Assembly: GCF_932294415.1 (NCBI RefSeq)
Contig: NC_065541.1
Location: forward strand, 49,020,290-49,084,289
Reading direction: 5' to 3'
Length of the DNA: 64,000 bases
Origin: Quercus robur
Taxonomy: Eukaryota > Streptophyta > Magnoliopsida > Fagales > Fagaceae
This document shows positions 11,730 to 24,294 of the stretch, in pieces; the first letter of the stretch is position 1; every line of letters begins with the position of its first letter. The translations under genes and the position numbers were made by a program. The notes beneath the pieces are model-generated. The model searched no databases and had not been told where the DNA came from. It worked only from the letters and a program-made list of their open reading frames with translations.

Positions 11730-13213
11730 ATGGAGGACTGAACTAGGGATTGGAAGAAATTATCACTGACGGAGAACGAAGGGGATAAGCTTGACCTGTC
11801 AAAGAAAAAGAAAACACAGGTTTTTGTTTTAGTAGCAAAGTTCTTTACGTGCAGATCATTGAATGTGGAGGGTGTGGCAAAAACGTTCAAACCACTATGG
11901 CGCACTAGGAAAGAGTTTGAAGTAAGTGAAGCAGGGGATAACAGATTATTATTTGCTTTCTAGATGGCAGAGGATGTGGAGAAGGTACTAATGGGAGAAC
12001 CATGGTCTTTTGACAGACACTTGGTAGTTTTTCAACGATATGATCTGTCTACTCCAATTAAGGACCTCACTTTCGACAAGGTAGCATTCTGGGTTCAGAT
12101 ACATAATTTACCATACTCTCTTTTGACGATGGAAGTAGCAGTGCATCTTGGAGAGTCATTAGGAGTGGTTACTATGCCAAAAGATCTAATAGAGATGAGA
12201 GGAGGAAACTTCATGAGGGTACGAGTGACTATAGACATATTAGAACCGTTGTGCAAAGGAAGACATGTGGATTTTGATGAAGATAATGAAGGTTGGGTTT
12301 GTTTTCAGTTTGAACGATTACCTAATCTATGTTATTGGTGCGGCCATTTAACGCATGACGATAAAGAGTGTGTTTTGTGGCTTCGGAGCAAGGGAACATT
12401 ATCGGTTCAAGATTAACAATTTGGATCGTGGATTAGGCCTAATTAGTTTAATCCGGCGAAGAAATCCATAGTTCAGGTTCAAGGGTATGAAACACACGAC
12501 TGGGGCATTAAAAACGAGAGGTGGGAAGATCGAAATAGGCAGATCGGACATGGCGCTAGCGACTATTTCAATTGGGAACGTGGAGTCTAGTAACGTATCC
12601 AGAGAATCCGGAAAATCAATAGCACATCAATCTGCAGTGGAATTTGCGGCTACTTTCCAGGAAATTGATGAGGCTATTAATGAGGGTTTTGAAGCTCAGA
12701 ATTTAAATAAGGAGGATAGTGCGGTAACGGTAGACCAGTATGGGAAGGAAACGGATATGGAAGTAAGTATGGTGGCTGAAGATACAGATAATAATAGTCA
12801 TGATGTTCAGTTGACTCCTAGGTCTTCACAGCTTGGTAAACACATGTTATTCACAGCTGGGTGGGTGGATAATGACAGAGATAAAAAAAGGAAGGAAAGG
12901 AGGGGTGTGTGGTACCAAAAATAAAATACAACCAAGTGATAAAGGGCCTTCACGGGCCATACTAGTCACCGAGCCTTGGCCTAATGGAATGTGGGTCAAA
13001 TTGAATGATAGGCCAAGGAACTTAAGTGAACCAACAATAGCTGAAAGAGAAGGGCCCAAACATAAGAAAATAAATCAAATAGACATGGAAGGTGTGATGC
13101 AGGAAAAAGAAAAGAGACTCAGAATGGATGAAGAGACAAAGAACCTGAGTATGTTGATGGCTTCAGAATATAAATCGGTGGAGGTTGCTAAGCAACCTTG
13201 CCAGGAGCAATGA
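11730..13213 (+). pseudogene. LINE-A ORF1 (gag-like, DUF4283 + CCHC knuckle), broken
   Basis: The nucleic-acid-binding ORF1 protein of the element. The likely original start is the ATG at 11730, followed by an in-frame TGA at 11739. The frame then stays open to a TAG at 11961. The DUF4283-like segment continues from 11964 and ends with a zinc knuckle, CYWCGHLTHDDKEC (CX2CX4HX4C), just before a stop at 12414. The downstream hydrophilic linker continues in other frames (12487-12924, then 12833-13213), implying at least two frameshifts. The last codon overlaps the ORF2 start as ATGA at 13210-13213. The domain call is confident; the number of lesions is a minimum. Confidence 0.8.
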
Positions 13214-16200
13214 ATCTCCTCAGTTGGAACTGTTGGGGGCTTAGGAACCTCCAGACAGTTAACGCCGTGTCAGAGGTGGTAAAAAAAGAAGAGCCCAAGA
13301 TCGTCTTCCTCATGAAGACAAAGTCAAATAAGGAATGGATGGTTATGGTTAAAGATAAACGTAACTTCAAACATGGTTTGTATGTGGACAACATTGGTTC
13401 AAAGGGTGGGTTGGCAATGTTATGGAGGGAGGAGGTGAAGCTTGATATTCAAACATTCTCACAGTCACACATTGACGCACTGGTAGATGGTGGGGCTGAA
13501 TATGGATGGTGGCACTTGACTGGCTTTTATGGCAATCCTGAAACTTCAAGAAGAAAAGAATCATGGGCTAAAATGAAGCATTTGGGTACAACTTCTTCGC
13601 TGCCTTGGTTGGTTATCGGTGACTTTAATGAGATTATAAGCATGTCGGAGAAGGAAGGTGGGAGTTCTAGACCAAGGCAACAACTGGCAAACTTTGTATA
13701 AACAATAAACTTGTGTGGTTTGCATGACATTGGCTTCGTGGGACCAAGATTCACATGGATTTATGAGACGAGGGATGGAAGGCAGATTCGAGAAAGGCTT
13801 GACCATGCTTTAGCAACTGTTGACTGGGTGAACTTGTTCCCAAGAGCAAAACTTCACCACCTCACCAACTCGGCATCAGACCACTCTCCCTTGTTGCTGC
13901 GTTTAGATAGAAAGATCAGTAAAAAGAAGATGAAGAAATTATTTAGATTTGAATCAATGTGGCTCAAGGAACCTCAATGCAAAGAGATCGTGCAGAATGC
14001 TTATAGTGATGGTGTTCTAGCCCAATCGAACTTCCCATTATTCCCATGTATAAATCAATGTAGGATGCAACTGGAAGCATGGAATAAAAATGTGTTTGGA
14101 CACATTGGTAGGAAAATAAATGAACTACAAAAACACTTGGAGTGGTTGGAGTTGTAACCAGCCTCTCCAGGCAACATTCAAGACATGAGGGACACAAGAA
14201 TGGAGTTAAACAAATGGCATGAAAAGGAAGATGCAATGTGGTATCAACGTTCAAAGATTAACTGGTTTCGAGATGGGGACAAAAATACAAGCTATTTTCA
14301 TGCTAAGGCGTCGGTTAGGCTAAAAAAGAATCAGATTGATGGGATGCTTGATGCACAGGAGATATGGCAAGAAGATGAAGGGAAGGTGGGTGATATAGTG
14401 GAGGAGTACTACACGAATCTCTTTACAACAAACCATCCAATAGATTTCAATGAAATTTTACAAGCCATGCAGCCAAAAGTGACCCCACAAATGAATCAAA
14501 TGTTGGACAAAGCTTTTACTGCTAGTGAAGTACATGTGGCCTTGAAGCAGATGCACCTATTAAAAGCCCCAGGTCCTGATGGTATGCCCCCTTTATTTTA
14601 TCAACAATTTTGGCCAATAGTAGGTGATGTAGTTACTAAAACTATTCTTGATTTTCTTAATCATGGCTTGTCTCCTCCTATTTTTAATGAGACTCATATT
14701 GTACTAATCCCTAAAGTCAAGGAGCCCAAAAGGGTGACTGACTTTCGCCCTATTAGTCTATGTAATGTGGTTTTCAGGATAACGTCCAAGGTGATTGCAA
14801 ACAAATTGAAGAAGATCTTGCCGTCCATTATTAGTGACACCCAAAGTGCGTTTGTGCATGGAAGGTTGATCACTAATAATGTCATTTTAGCATTTGAGAC
14901 CATGCACCACATTAATGGTAGGAAGGGAGGCAAAAAAGGTGAAATGGCATTGAAATTGGATATGAGCAAGGCATAGGATAGAGTGGAGTGGCTATGCCTG
15001 GAAATAATTATGGCTAAACTGGGTTTTGGGGAGAAATGGAGGAAGTTGATCATGAAATGTGTTACTTTAGTTTCCTATTCAGTAAAAATTAATGGGAAAC
15101 CAAGGGGCAAGATCATACCATTTAGGGGAATATGGCAAGGTGACCCGTTGTCCCCATACTTATTCTTATTGTGTATTGAGGGACTTTTAACTTTAATAAA
15201 AAAGTCAGTGGATATGGGTGAGATGGAAGGGGTAACAATTTGTAGGGGTGCTCCTCACCTATCACATCTCTTCTTTGCAGACAACAATATTATTTTCTGT
15301 AAGGCTACAATTGAAGAATGTAATGCCCTACAAAGAATTTTGGGGGTCTATGAACAAGCTTCGGGCCAGCAATTGAATCGAACAAAAACGGCTTTGTTTT
15401 TTTAATAAGAACACTCCTGATAATATTAAAGAAGAAATAAAGAATAGATTTGGGGCTCAAGTGATTCGGCAGCATGAGAAGTATTTGGGTTTACTATCCT
15501 TGGTAGGGAAAAATAAGAGGAATACTTTCAATGATATTAAGGATAAACATAGCAAAAAAGTTAGCAAGTTGGAAAGAGAAACTCCTTTCAAAAGCAGGTA
15601 AGGAAGTGTTGATCAAGGCTGTAGCTCAAGCTATACCAACATACACTATGAGCAGCTTTAAAATACCTAATTATCTTTGTGATGATTTGACTAGTATGAT
15701 CCGGAATTTTTGGTGGGGTCAGAAAGGTGATAAGAGAAAAATGTATTGGCTTAGTTGGGATAAAATGTGTGAGTCCAAGGCAGATGGAGGTATGGGGTTT
15801 CGGCAATTAAAACAATTTAACCTTGCTCTTCTTGCTAAACAAGGTTGGAGACTCCAAGTAATGCATGATTCACTAGTTTATCGTCTTTTCAAGGCGAGAT
15901 ATTTTCCCCACACAGATTTTGTCCATGCATCAATGGGGAACCACCCATCCTATGCTTGGAGGAGTATCATGGCCGCTCAACATTTGGTGAAGCAAGGCAT
16001 TCGTTGGAATGAGGGAAATGGTGAGTTTATCCGTGTATGGGGTGATAAATGGCTGCCATCATCTTCTACTTTCAAGGCGGTGTCCCCTAGGCTATTCGTG
16101 CATGCTGATCTATAGGTTAGTGAGTTGATTTCCCATGAACTTGTGGGTTGGAAAATTTAGGTGATAGATGCCTTTTTCTTCCCCATGAGACAGACACTAT

Positions 16201-17327
16201 CAAAAGCATTCCTTTAAGCACTCATTTACCGCCGGACAAGCTTATATGGGCTGCGACAACTAATGGTTTATTTAGTGTTCGTAGTGCATACAGGTTAGCA
16301 ATGGAGATTTCTCGATTTGATAATGCTGGGTCCAGTTCTGATGGCAGTGGACTTCGAATTTTTTGAAGGCGCATTTGGAGGATATTGGTCCCTCATAAAA
16401 TACGACATTTCACTTGGAGAGCTTGTCGAGAGATCTTGCCCACGAGGGTGAATTTGAAGTGGAGAAAAGTGTTGGACATTGATAGTTGTGAGGAATGTAA
16501 TGACGGGTTGGAGAACTCGGGTTACCTGTTTTGGAGCTGCCAGAGAGCCAGACAGATTTGGCAATGCACTAAACTCAGGTTTGTTTTTGAACCATCTGCC
16601 ATCAGCTCCTTCTTCGATCTGGTATGGCACTTGATGATGCTAAAGGAGTACGATGAAGACAAGGTGGCCACAGTGGTCACTGTAGCATGGTCGATATGGG
16701 CAAATCGTAATGAAGTGCGCCATGGCGGGACAAAGAAGACAGGTGAGGCTCTGGTCAAATGGAGTGCACAATACCTGGTAGAATATAGAAGTGCGAACTC
16801 TTCACTGGAACCAATACCAAGAAGTCAAGATGTGAGGTGGTCTCCCCCACCAACGGCAAGATACAAAATGAACGTGGATGAAGCGGTCTTCATCACACAA
16901 AAATCAGCAAGAGTTGGTGTCCTTATCCGAGATAAACAGGGCCAGGTCGTAGCAGCTCTAAGCCAGAAGATAAATGCACCCTTGGGAGTGTTGGAGGTGG
17001 AGGCGAAGGCAATTGGGGTAGCTCTCCAGTTTGCAAGGGATGTAGGTATCTCTGATTTCATTATGGAAGGGGATTCTTTGGTAGTTTATAATGCTCTGTG
17101 TGGTCACTTATCCCCACCATCCTCGATGGCATCAGTCATTTCGGGTGAACTTGTTTTTTGTGGGCTGTTTCGTCGGGTTGATTTTTCTCACATTCGTAGG
17201 CAGGGTTATAAACCAGCATTTATTGGCAAAACATGCTATATGCATTGTCGATTATGTAGCATGGATGGAAGAGACGCCTTGCTTCTTAATGCAAGCTCTT
17301 ACCCATGATGTATCTATTTCTATTTGA
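13210..17327 (+). pseudogene. LINE-A ORF2 (endonuclease, reverse transcriptase, RNase H), broken
   Basis: The replication polyprotein of the element. The endonuclease starts LLSWNCWGLRN and keeps GDFNE and SDHSPL. The segment normally reading FLMETK is FLMKTK here, so the expected catalytic Glu is Lys. The reverse transcriptase includes KAPGPDGMP, ITSKVIANKLK, WQGDPLSPYLF and HLFFADNNI. The usual FADD is FADN, losing a catalytic Asp. The C-terminal RNase H begins near KMNVDEAVF, keeps EAKAIG and GDS, and ends with LLAKHAI in another frame. In-frame stops occur at 13699, 14155, 14974, 16113 and 16364. Frameshifts lie near 15400, 16115-16148 and 17210. This is a non-functional retrotransposon pseudogene. 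Confidence 0.9.
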
Positions 17328-17365
17328 GTTGAAATGAAATCACAGTTTTCCTATAAAAAAAAAAG

Positions 17366-17381
17366 AGTACAAGTTGGTCAC
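17366..17381. repeat. 3' target-site duplication of LINE-A
   Basis: An identical copy of the 16-mer at 11466-11481, placed directly after the A-rich tail. It defines the 3' boundary of LINE-A. Confidence 0.92.
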
Positions 17382-17440
17382 TAGAGACAGTATAGGTGGA
17401 GGTTTTTTTTTGGTAAGTAGTTAGTCAAGCAGAGTTAATT

Positions 17441-17484
<44 letters not shown>

Positions 17485-17873
17485 GTGTTTTAGAAGTAAA
17501 CTTCAAACAAGAGATCATCTTTATTTTAAGTGTTTCTTTTTAATCTAAGGTTGTGGAGGGAGATAGTTTTTTTAATTTTAAGCGTCTATTTGACATACAC
17601 ATTGATGTGTGTGAGGTTAAGCTTGCGTTTAGTTTTTTTTTTTTTTTTTTAAATCTACTTATAATGTCTGCTTCATAATAATTTTTTTTCTTCATCATAT
17701 CGAGATACTAATTGTTTTTTGCTATTTGGATGAATTTATTGTGTAAAATTATAGTCCTACCTTAAAAAATGTAATGCTTTAAAATACTGTGCATTATATT
17801 TTAAAATAAAAATAAGTTCATCCAAAGGAATGCTAAATGGTGATAGTTTTGGGAAGGCTATGGTTGTGTTTGG

Positions 17874-18079
17874 CATTAATTGGCTTAAAAAGATAGTTTG
17901 TTTTATTATTCAATTTTTTTTTTAATTTTTTTTATATACTACTATTTATGAGTCTCATTACATTTTTTGGTACTATTTATGGATTCTACGATACTATTTC
18001 AACTACTTTTTAGTTTTATTTATAATATTTTCAGCAAAAAATTTTTAGTTTCAGCTAAATAAGCTGTTTCCAAATAGAT
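17874..18079 (+). repeat. MITE family M1, copy 2
   Basis: A short non-coding element of about 206 bp that begins GTTGTGTTTGGCATTAATTG and ends near CTGTTTCCAAATAG. Internal blocks CTACTATTTATGAGTCTCA and GGTACTATTTATGGATTC recur in copy 3. Blocks such as AACTACTTTTTAG recur in inverted copy 1. Confidence 0.65.
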
Positions 18080-18987
18080 TATATATATATATATATATAT
18101 ATATATGAATAAGTTGGCTTGCTACTATTTTATTACCTTATTTTTGTGATAATAAAATTACGAAGGTTATTATTTCCATTTTTTGTTGTTTTTATGATGG
18201 AGAGTCTTATGGACTCTTTGGGTTCTATTTCTACGTCAATTGTTAAAAAAAAGGAGGGTTGTTGTTGTAGTCCTGGTTTTGTTTAAAATAATAAGTCATT
18301 GTGGCCTTGTGGGTAAGTGATTAAAAATGATTAGGCCTTGTGTTCTTTTGTCCTTTTGGGAGTGTTTATCCTGCTGGTGCAGGTTGTTTAATTTTTGGAA
18401 TGGATTTGCTTATTTATCAAAAAAAAAAAGAAAAAAGTTGCTTGAGTCCAACCTAAAAAACTTGAAATTGAAACGGGATATTGACTAATTGTAACCTCCG
18501 AATATCCCTTAATTTTCCTCTCTAAACTTAGCAACAATCAAACAAACAATCAAGTAAACTATAAACAACAGGTTTCTTGCAGAAATTTTCTTCATGTGGG
18601 CGGTCGAACCATATTGTTAATTTGTTACTTAGTAGACTGCCTAAACATTTGAACGGCTTAAAACTTCAGAGCTAAGTTAAAAAAGATGGTTCTTCAAATT
18701 TTCAAGTCCATGCGTGTACAAGGCGTGTAATTCTAAACTGAAACTGAATCAGTCAAAGTGACAGAGCACATCTGGGCTTTACAGTCATGGATGAGCTTTT
18801 ACAGTTGAATAAGCGGAATACCTTTCAAAATTCTCTTGAAGAGGACAATTGGCCCAATAGCATTAACTTTTTATTTCTTGGCTTATTTTCACATTTTCTA
18901 TGACATACTCCATTACACAACCTTACTTTAACTGTTCATGTACCAAATTAATTAGTCTTTGCAGAATCTTGGCCCTATATGAGGAAC

Positions 18988-19535
18988 TTGGGCGGAGCTA
19001 CATGTTAGGGTGGGGGTGGGGGTGGGGGGGGGGGGGGGGGGGGGGTGCAAAAATTTTTGAAATTTTTTTTTTTACTATATAGAAATATTTAATATTTTAA
19101 TAATTAGCCCTCAAAAATGGGACTTGTCCCCTCCCAACTATTTGAGTTGGTCCAATAATGTTCTTAAAAAAAAATTGTCCAATTTGTTTAGTAGTTATAG
19201 AGAACGTATTGTTTCTCAAATTCATTTTTAATGGTAAAATGTATTCTCGTATTTTTTAAAGTTTTGGATTATTTATATCTTTGAATACTTTATTAATTCA
19301 TTTGAAATTTTTTTACTCATAACGGTAGACAATTTGGTAACTTATATTGAAAATGAAAATTGTAAAGATTTCACTATGGAAGATGGTGAAAGATTAATTT
19401 AATTCTATGAAACGTTTAATTTTGTATGTGTGTATAGATACAGGTGTTTGTGTATGTGTATAAAAGTTTGTATAGACTAATAAATTAGCAACACAAATCG
19501 GCCCCCCCAAATAAAAATTTCTGGCTCCGGCCCTG
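18988..19535. mobile_element. Non-autonomous hAT-like element with 8/9-bp TSD
   Basis: The 9-mer ATGAGGAAC occurs at 18979-18987 and again at 19536-19544. The left end reads TTGGGCGGAGCTACATG. The right end, inverted, reads CAGGGCCGGAGCCAG, an imperfect terminal inverted repeat. The CAGGG terminus and 8-bp-class duplication suggest hAT, as for 617-1575. No transposase is present. A run of 22 G (19024-19045) lies just inside the left end. Confidence 0.65.
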
Positions 19536-19638
19536 ATGAGGAACAAATGGCCAAAAAGAAAAAGGGGTAGACATATGGTTGGATTTCTCATATTTTTCTC
19601 AAAACTTTTTAGAAGTCATAAAATGGTTATATATAGCG

Positions 19639-19831
19639 AGTGTTTGGATAGAACTGAAAACTTAAAATTATTTTACTATTCAGTTTATTTTTATTACTAT
19701 TTATGAGTTTCACTGTACTTTTTGGTACTATTTATGAGTCTCACTGTACTATTTTAACTAATTTTTACCTTTATTTACAGTACTCTCAGTAATAAGTTTT
19801 TAGTTTCAATAAAATAAGTGGTATCCAAACA
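19639..19831 (+). repeat. MITE family M1, copy 3
   Basis: The best-preserved copy of the family. The left terminus GAGTGTTTGGATA is mirrored by the right terminus TATCCAAACATATC. The internal TACTATTTATGAGTCTCAC and TTTACAGTACTCTCAG blocks are shared with the other copies. About 193 bp, non-coding. Confidence 0.65.
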
Positions 19832-22800
19832 TATCCATAGGCTCTTTTTAGTGTGACCTAAAATTTTTCAGACACAAACTATCATATCGACCCAAAACTG
19901 GTGCCTTCTAGCTACCATCAACAACCCCGACGACCACTATGCAGGAGGGAGGGTTGCTTCAAAACTTGTAAAATATTTTACCCATTTTTTTTTTTTTTTG
20001 GCAAAACATTTTATAAGTTTTTACTTATAGATTTTTGATAAAAAAAAAAAAAAAAAACATTTTACAAGTTTAACTATATTTTTACAAGCCAAAAAAAAAA
20101 AAAAAACTATATTTTACAAGCAAACAAACATCCAACAACGCAGAAAATACTTTTCCAAAAATAAAAATGGAGTAAAGCTACGCGACGGAATAAAGACCTT
20201 TTGAGAAAAATGATGATTTTGTAAAAGGTTAACGAAATTGCATCCCCAACCGGCAGACACGCAAAAAAGTGACGAGACAAGTTCCCAACATCTTTGTTTC
20301 TACGGCACTTCAAGAAGGTGGTAAAGATAATGAATATATATATATATAATATATTCTCTGTCTAACTACGAAATGTCAACCTATTTGAAACTTTTTACAC
20401 ACGGATTTTACACGTTAAATTGTGGTTTTTGAACTTTCCTAGGTGTCATGCTAATACAGGCACAATGATTTTTTATTATTATTATTTTTGTTTTGGTTTT
20501 TGATAGATACAAACACTAGTTAAGAAGCGTGACGCATGAAACCCCTATGGAGTTCCACAAATCCCCAACAAACACCTCCTGAGTCCTGACCTCCCCCTCC
20601 CCCAAATAATTAGAATTAGTATATATTTTATAAAAGGATTATAACAATAATAATGTTTGGTGATTCTTTCATTTAATATTATAGTGCCTTTGTATCCAAA
20701 TTAAATTGAGTCATATTCTATAATCATAATCAATAGTCACAAGATTCCAAAAGAAGGAAAATTATGACGACACCAACCATCACCGCCACATTCTCCAATT
20801 TTGGCATTCACACACATGTTCTCTATATTGTGGAGTTCTAGGACATTAATGGAATCAATGTCAACTTGGATTTGGGTTTTCCCTCCAATTTATTGAGTTG
20901 AACTTGAAAGCAAAATACAAATCTTCTCGCCTAAATTTTTGTGATATATTTTACTCTTTATTAATTATGATTTGTCATATATTTATTTGATTTTCTTCGT
21001 ACAATAATTAAAGTTCAAAATTCAAAAAAAAAAAAAAAAAAAAATCACATGGCATACCATGATTGATCGAGTATAAAGTAAAATACAAAAAATAAGGCAA
21101 AAGATTTTGCATTTGTTGAGAGCCATGAAGATTGATTCTAAGGGCAATAATTTGGTTAACATGTGGAATGAATATGGCATGTATGGATCTAGAATGGTGG
21201 TGGCACCTAAAGGAGGAGGGGTGGGGTCAAAGGAGAAGACTAAGTGAGGTTGGGTTTGAACCTATAATGGTTGGAGAACGTTGGCAATGGCGACAATTTT
21301 TTGTTTAAGATAGGAAATCGGTGGGAAGAGTAGGGGTGGTCTCTTTGATTTGATTTGATTTTAGTTTTGAGTTGAGAAACAAACACACACGCGTGCACCC
21401 ACACAAGAGAGAAGGAATAGGGTTATAAAGAATCTTATATATTTATTTACTAATTCTTGGTTATTCATTGAAAGAAAATCGCTTTGACATTTAATATAGA
21501 TTCAATCATAGATAATTTCAAAAACATAAAAAAGTCAAGTTCCCTTTTCATAAATGATTGCATTGTAATATATTAAGAAACAATAATTTTGCATCTTTAT
21601 TATTATTTTTTTATGGTCTGTTAATACTAAATGGATGCTTATTTAGAATTTCATAATAATTTAATTTAAATTTTTTTATTTATACTTCGGCCTCTTTAAC
21701 TCCAAATTTTAACTCCGTCCCTTCTAAAAAGTGGGTCCAAATTGCTCAAACTTTAGTGGTGCGATGTAGAGGACCCTATCAATGACATATGGGGATGGTG
21801 GGTGGTCGTTGCTATTGCTGTGATTTTTTTTTTTTAATTATTATTTTTAAGTTGTAACTAAGAATGTGATTACGTTCTCAATTTATTTGAACACATGACG
21901 TTGTATTATTGATTGGAAGGATTACTAGACATTACCGATGTGGTCCTCTTGGTGTATGGAATAATTTTTATCTCTCCTTCTTTATGTATATATAAAATTT
22001 TAGGTTGCATGTGAAAGGCATATAGTTGATTTTTGTTTAATGTTGCTTTCCCTCTGTCCCCTGAAAAAGAAAAGAAGAAAAAAAAAAAAAAAGACATGAC
22101 AAGACATTCAATGGTTTTAATTCTAAGACATATTCCAATTTTATTTCTGGAAGTATAATTTGACAGCAAAATCCTAAAAATCATGAGAAGTACATAAAAC
22201 AAAAATGTCAATGAACGAATTTGATGAGTTGCAATCTGTATGATAGTTTTGCCATTAATTCTTAAGATTTCATTGACGCATCTGTCTTTTAGCCAAATTG
22301 TGGAGGCGGCTGTGAATTGAATAGGATACACAAAATATAATTTGCAAATGAACCACAAAATTAGCTACAAAATTTAGCGGTGCCAAAAAAGGCAAAAACT
22401 TAGAAGCCAAGCTGTGACCGTGAATCAGATGTGTGATGTTGTGGAGCAGCCGAATGCACAAGTTGCTTGAAAGTCCGATCAGATCGGATGGGCCTCAATC
22501 CACATCTACATCATGACGTTTGTAATCCACCACATTGTTTTAGTGGCTTCCGTGTGTCTTCTGCGCACCACGGTTCCTTTTTGGATTGAGATTCCCCTCC
22601 TGCAATAATACTTTTTTTTCAATGGTTGAGTTCAAAAGTTTAAAAATTTAACTTTTGATTTCAACCATAAGTTCAAAAAGTTAAAATTGTAAAAATGTGA
22701 ATAATTAAAAAAAAGTTAAAAGGTTTGGAAAAAGTTGAAATTTTTGTGCGAGTGATTGATTTCAATCCTTCCTTTTATGCTGTCTAGCATTTCTTTTGCA

Positions 22801-24098
22801 GTGTTTGGATGTCAATGCTAAATATGTTCTAATGCTTGAATGCTTTAGACACAATTGTATTTTAAGTGCATTAAAATTTAAACAAATTTTATTTAATTAT
22901 TTATTTTGAAATAAGAACTTAATTTTTCTATTTTAACTAATGATTTTTCAGTTCACTTATACCAAAAATTAATTAGTATTTCATGGACGTGGAGTTAGGA
23001 ATTTTACTTTGAGAGAGTTGAGGCAAAACTATCGTATTAGCTTTTATTAGTTCTCTTTTAGCCCCACACCCACTACTAACATCATTTTGTTTTTACCTAT
23101 AACTAATGATTAGTTACATCAACATATGAATTTTTTTTGAATTTATAAACTTTCTCAAAAAAAGAAAAAAGAAAAGTGTAACAATTAACTTGGAAGAATG
23201 TATAATATTACAAAATTTTTGTTAGAAATTTTTAATCAATGTAATTCTTATTAATACCCAAAATAATAATAAAAATAAATGACCAATTGGTCATTTTAAG
23301 GTCATTTCTTTTGCCATTGAGTTTCTCCTATTCCTTTAAACAGTTATAGGTCCATAACATTCATAGAAATAAAATATAAGTATATAATAAAGCTAGAGTA
23401 CATGTCAAGAACAAATAATATTAATAGAAATTAAAATAACAAATTAACCATTAGCAAGCATAAAATAAATTGAATCTAAATTCAACCAAATTAGATTACT
23501 ATAGTGAAAAAATAAATTCAAGATCACTTTTGCACCTCTCAAATATATATAAATTTAACTTAATTAGAAAACCATAAACCATAATCATAAAATTAGTAAT
23601 TAAAGATTGAACTATAATAGAAATGAAAAGTCAAAACAAGAATTGTGTACCTCTTAAAATTCACATAGCTTCTTGATATAAAACTCTTTGTTAAGGAATA
23701 TTTTTTTTTTCTTAGGATATGCTTTGTTAAGGAAGAGTTTTAATGAAGTGAAATTGAAGAGAATTTGAGAGTACTGAGTGATTAAAAGTTTTTGGGTGAC
23801 TAGAAGGTAAAAACTATAAAGTATTTTGGGAAAAACTCAACTAAAGAAGCTAGTAAAAATGTGGGTGGTTGACATGTTAAAACAAGTTGGGGGACCGGGA
23901 GGTGAATCTTGTGCTGGGGTGGCCAGCTCATGAAAAAACTAAATTGGGGCATTAGTTTTACTTGCTCTACAACATTTGAAAAAAAAAAAAAAAAAAAAAA
24001 AAAACCCACTGATACACACAGCTCAAGCCTTGGTATCTCGGCCTTATAATAAAAAAACAATTTTTATGGAGTGGACACCATAAATAAGAATTTAGTTA

Positions 24099-24149
<51 letters not shown>

Positions 24150-24294
24150 CACTTCTCAAAACGCTGTTTGGTAAATGTGTTGAGAAAAAAATAGTTTGCC
24201 TGAGGTTTTGGGTAACATTCTTTCAACCAAAAAAAAAAAAAAAAAAATCTTCCTCAAACTAGTCCTCAGCCAGGCCAACTCTAATACGCAGTTA

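Larger units (their letters stand above)
11482..17365 (+). mobile_element. LINE-A: full-length, inactive L1-type retrotransposon
   Basis: This is a 5.9-kb non-LTR retrotransposon of the plant L1 type, bounded by perfect 16-bp duplications and ending in an A-rich tail (about 17354-17365). In order it contains a 5' UTR with a duplicated module, a gag-like ORF1 with a CCHC knuckle, and ORF2 with AP-type endonuclease, reverse transcriptase, a zinc-binding zf-RVT-like region and RNase H. Stop codons and frameshifts break both reading frames. Two changes at expected catalytic positions confirm it is dead. Because both ends are complete, it inserted as a full-length copy and decayed in place. Confidence 0.93.
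17382..24294. other. Intergenic region with MITEs and homopolymers
   Basis: No gene was recognised. It holds a run of 39 T at 17443-17481, MITE family M1 copies at 17874-18079 and 19639-19831, and the hAT-like element at 18988-19535. Microsatellites include (TA)n at about 18080-18106 and (TG)n/(TA)n at 24100-24146. An A-run element end lies near 18420. ORFs of 60-150 codons occur (for example on the minus strand at 21906-22358) but have no domain or codon structure I trust. Confidence 0.6.

Noticed and set aside
11453..11905. 150-codon minus-strand open frame
   Set aside because: It lies antisense to the LINE-A 5' UTR and ORF1 start, is built on the GGGTA repeats, and has no domain.
18294..18432. 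Possible fourth SINE (GTGGCCTTGTGGGTAAGTG plus A-run)
   Set aside because: An A-box-like word and A tail exist, but no B box or target duplication could be found.
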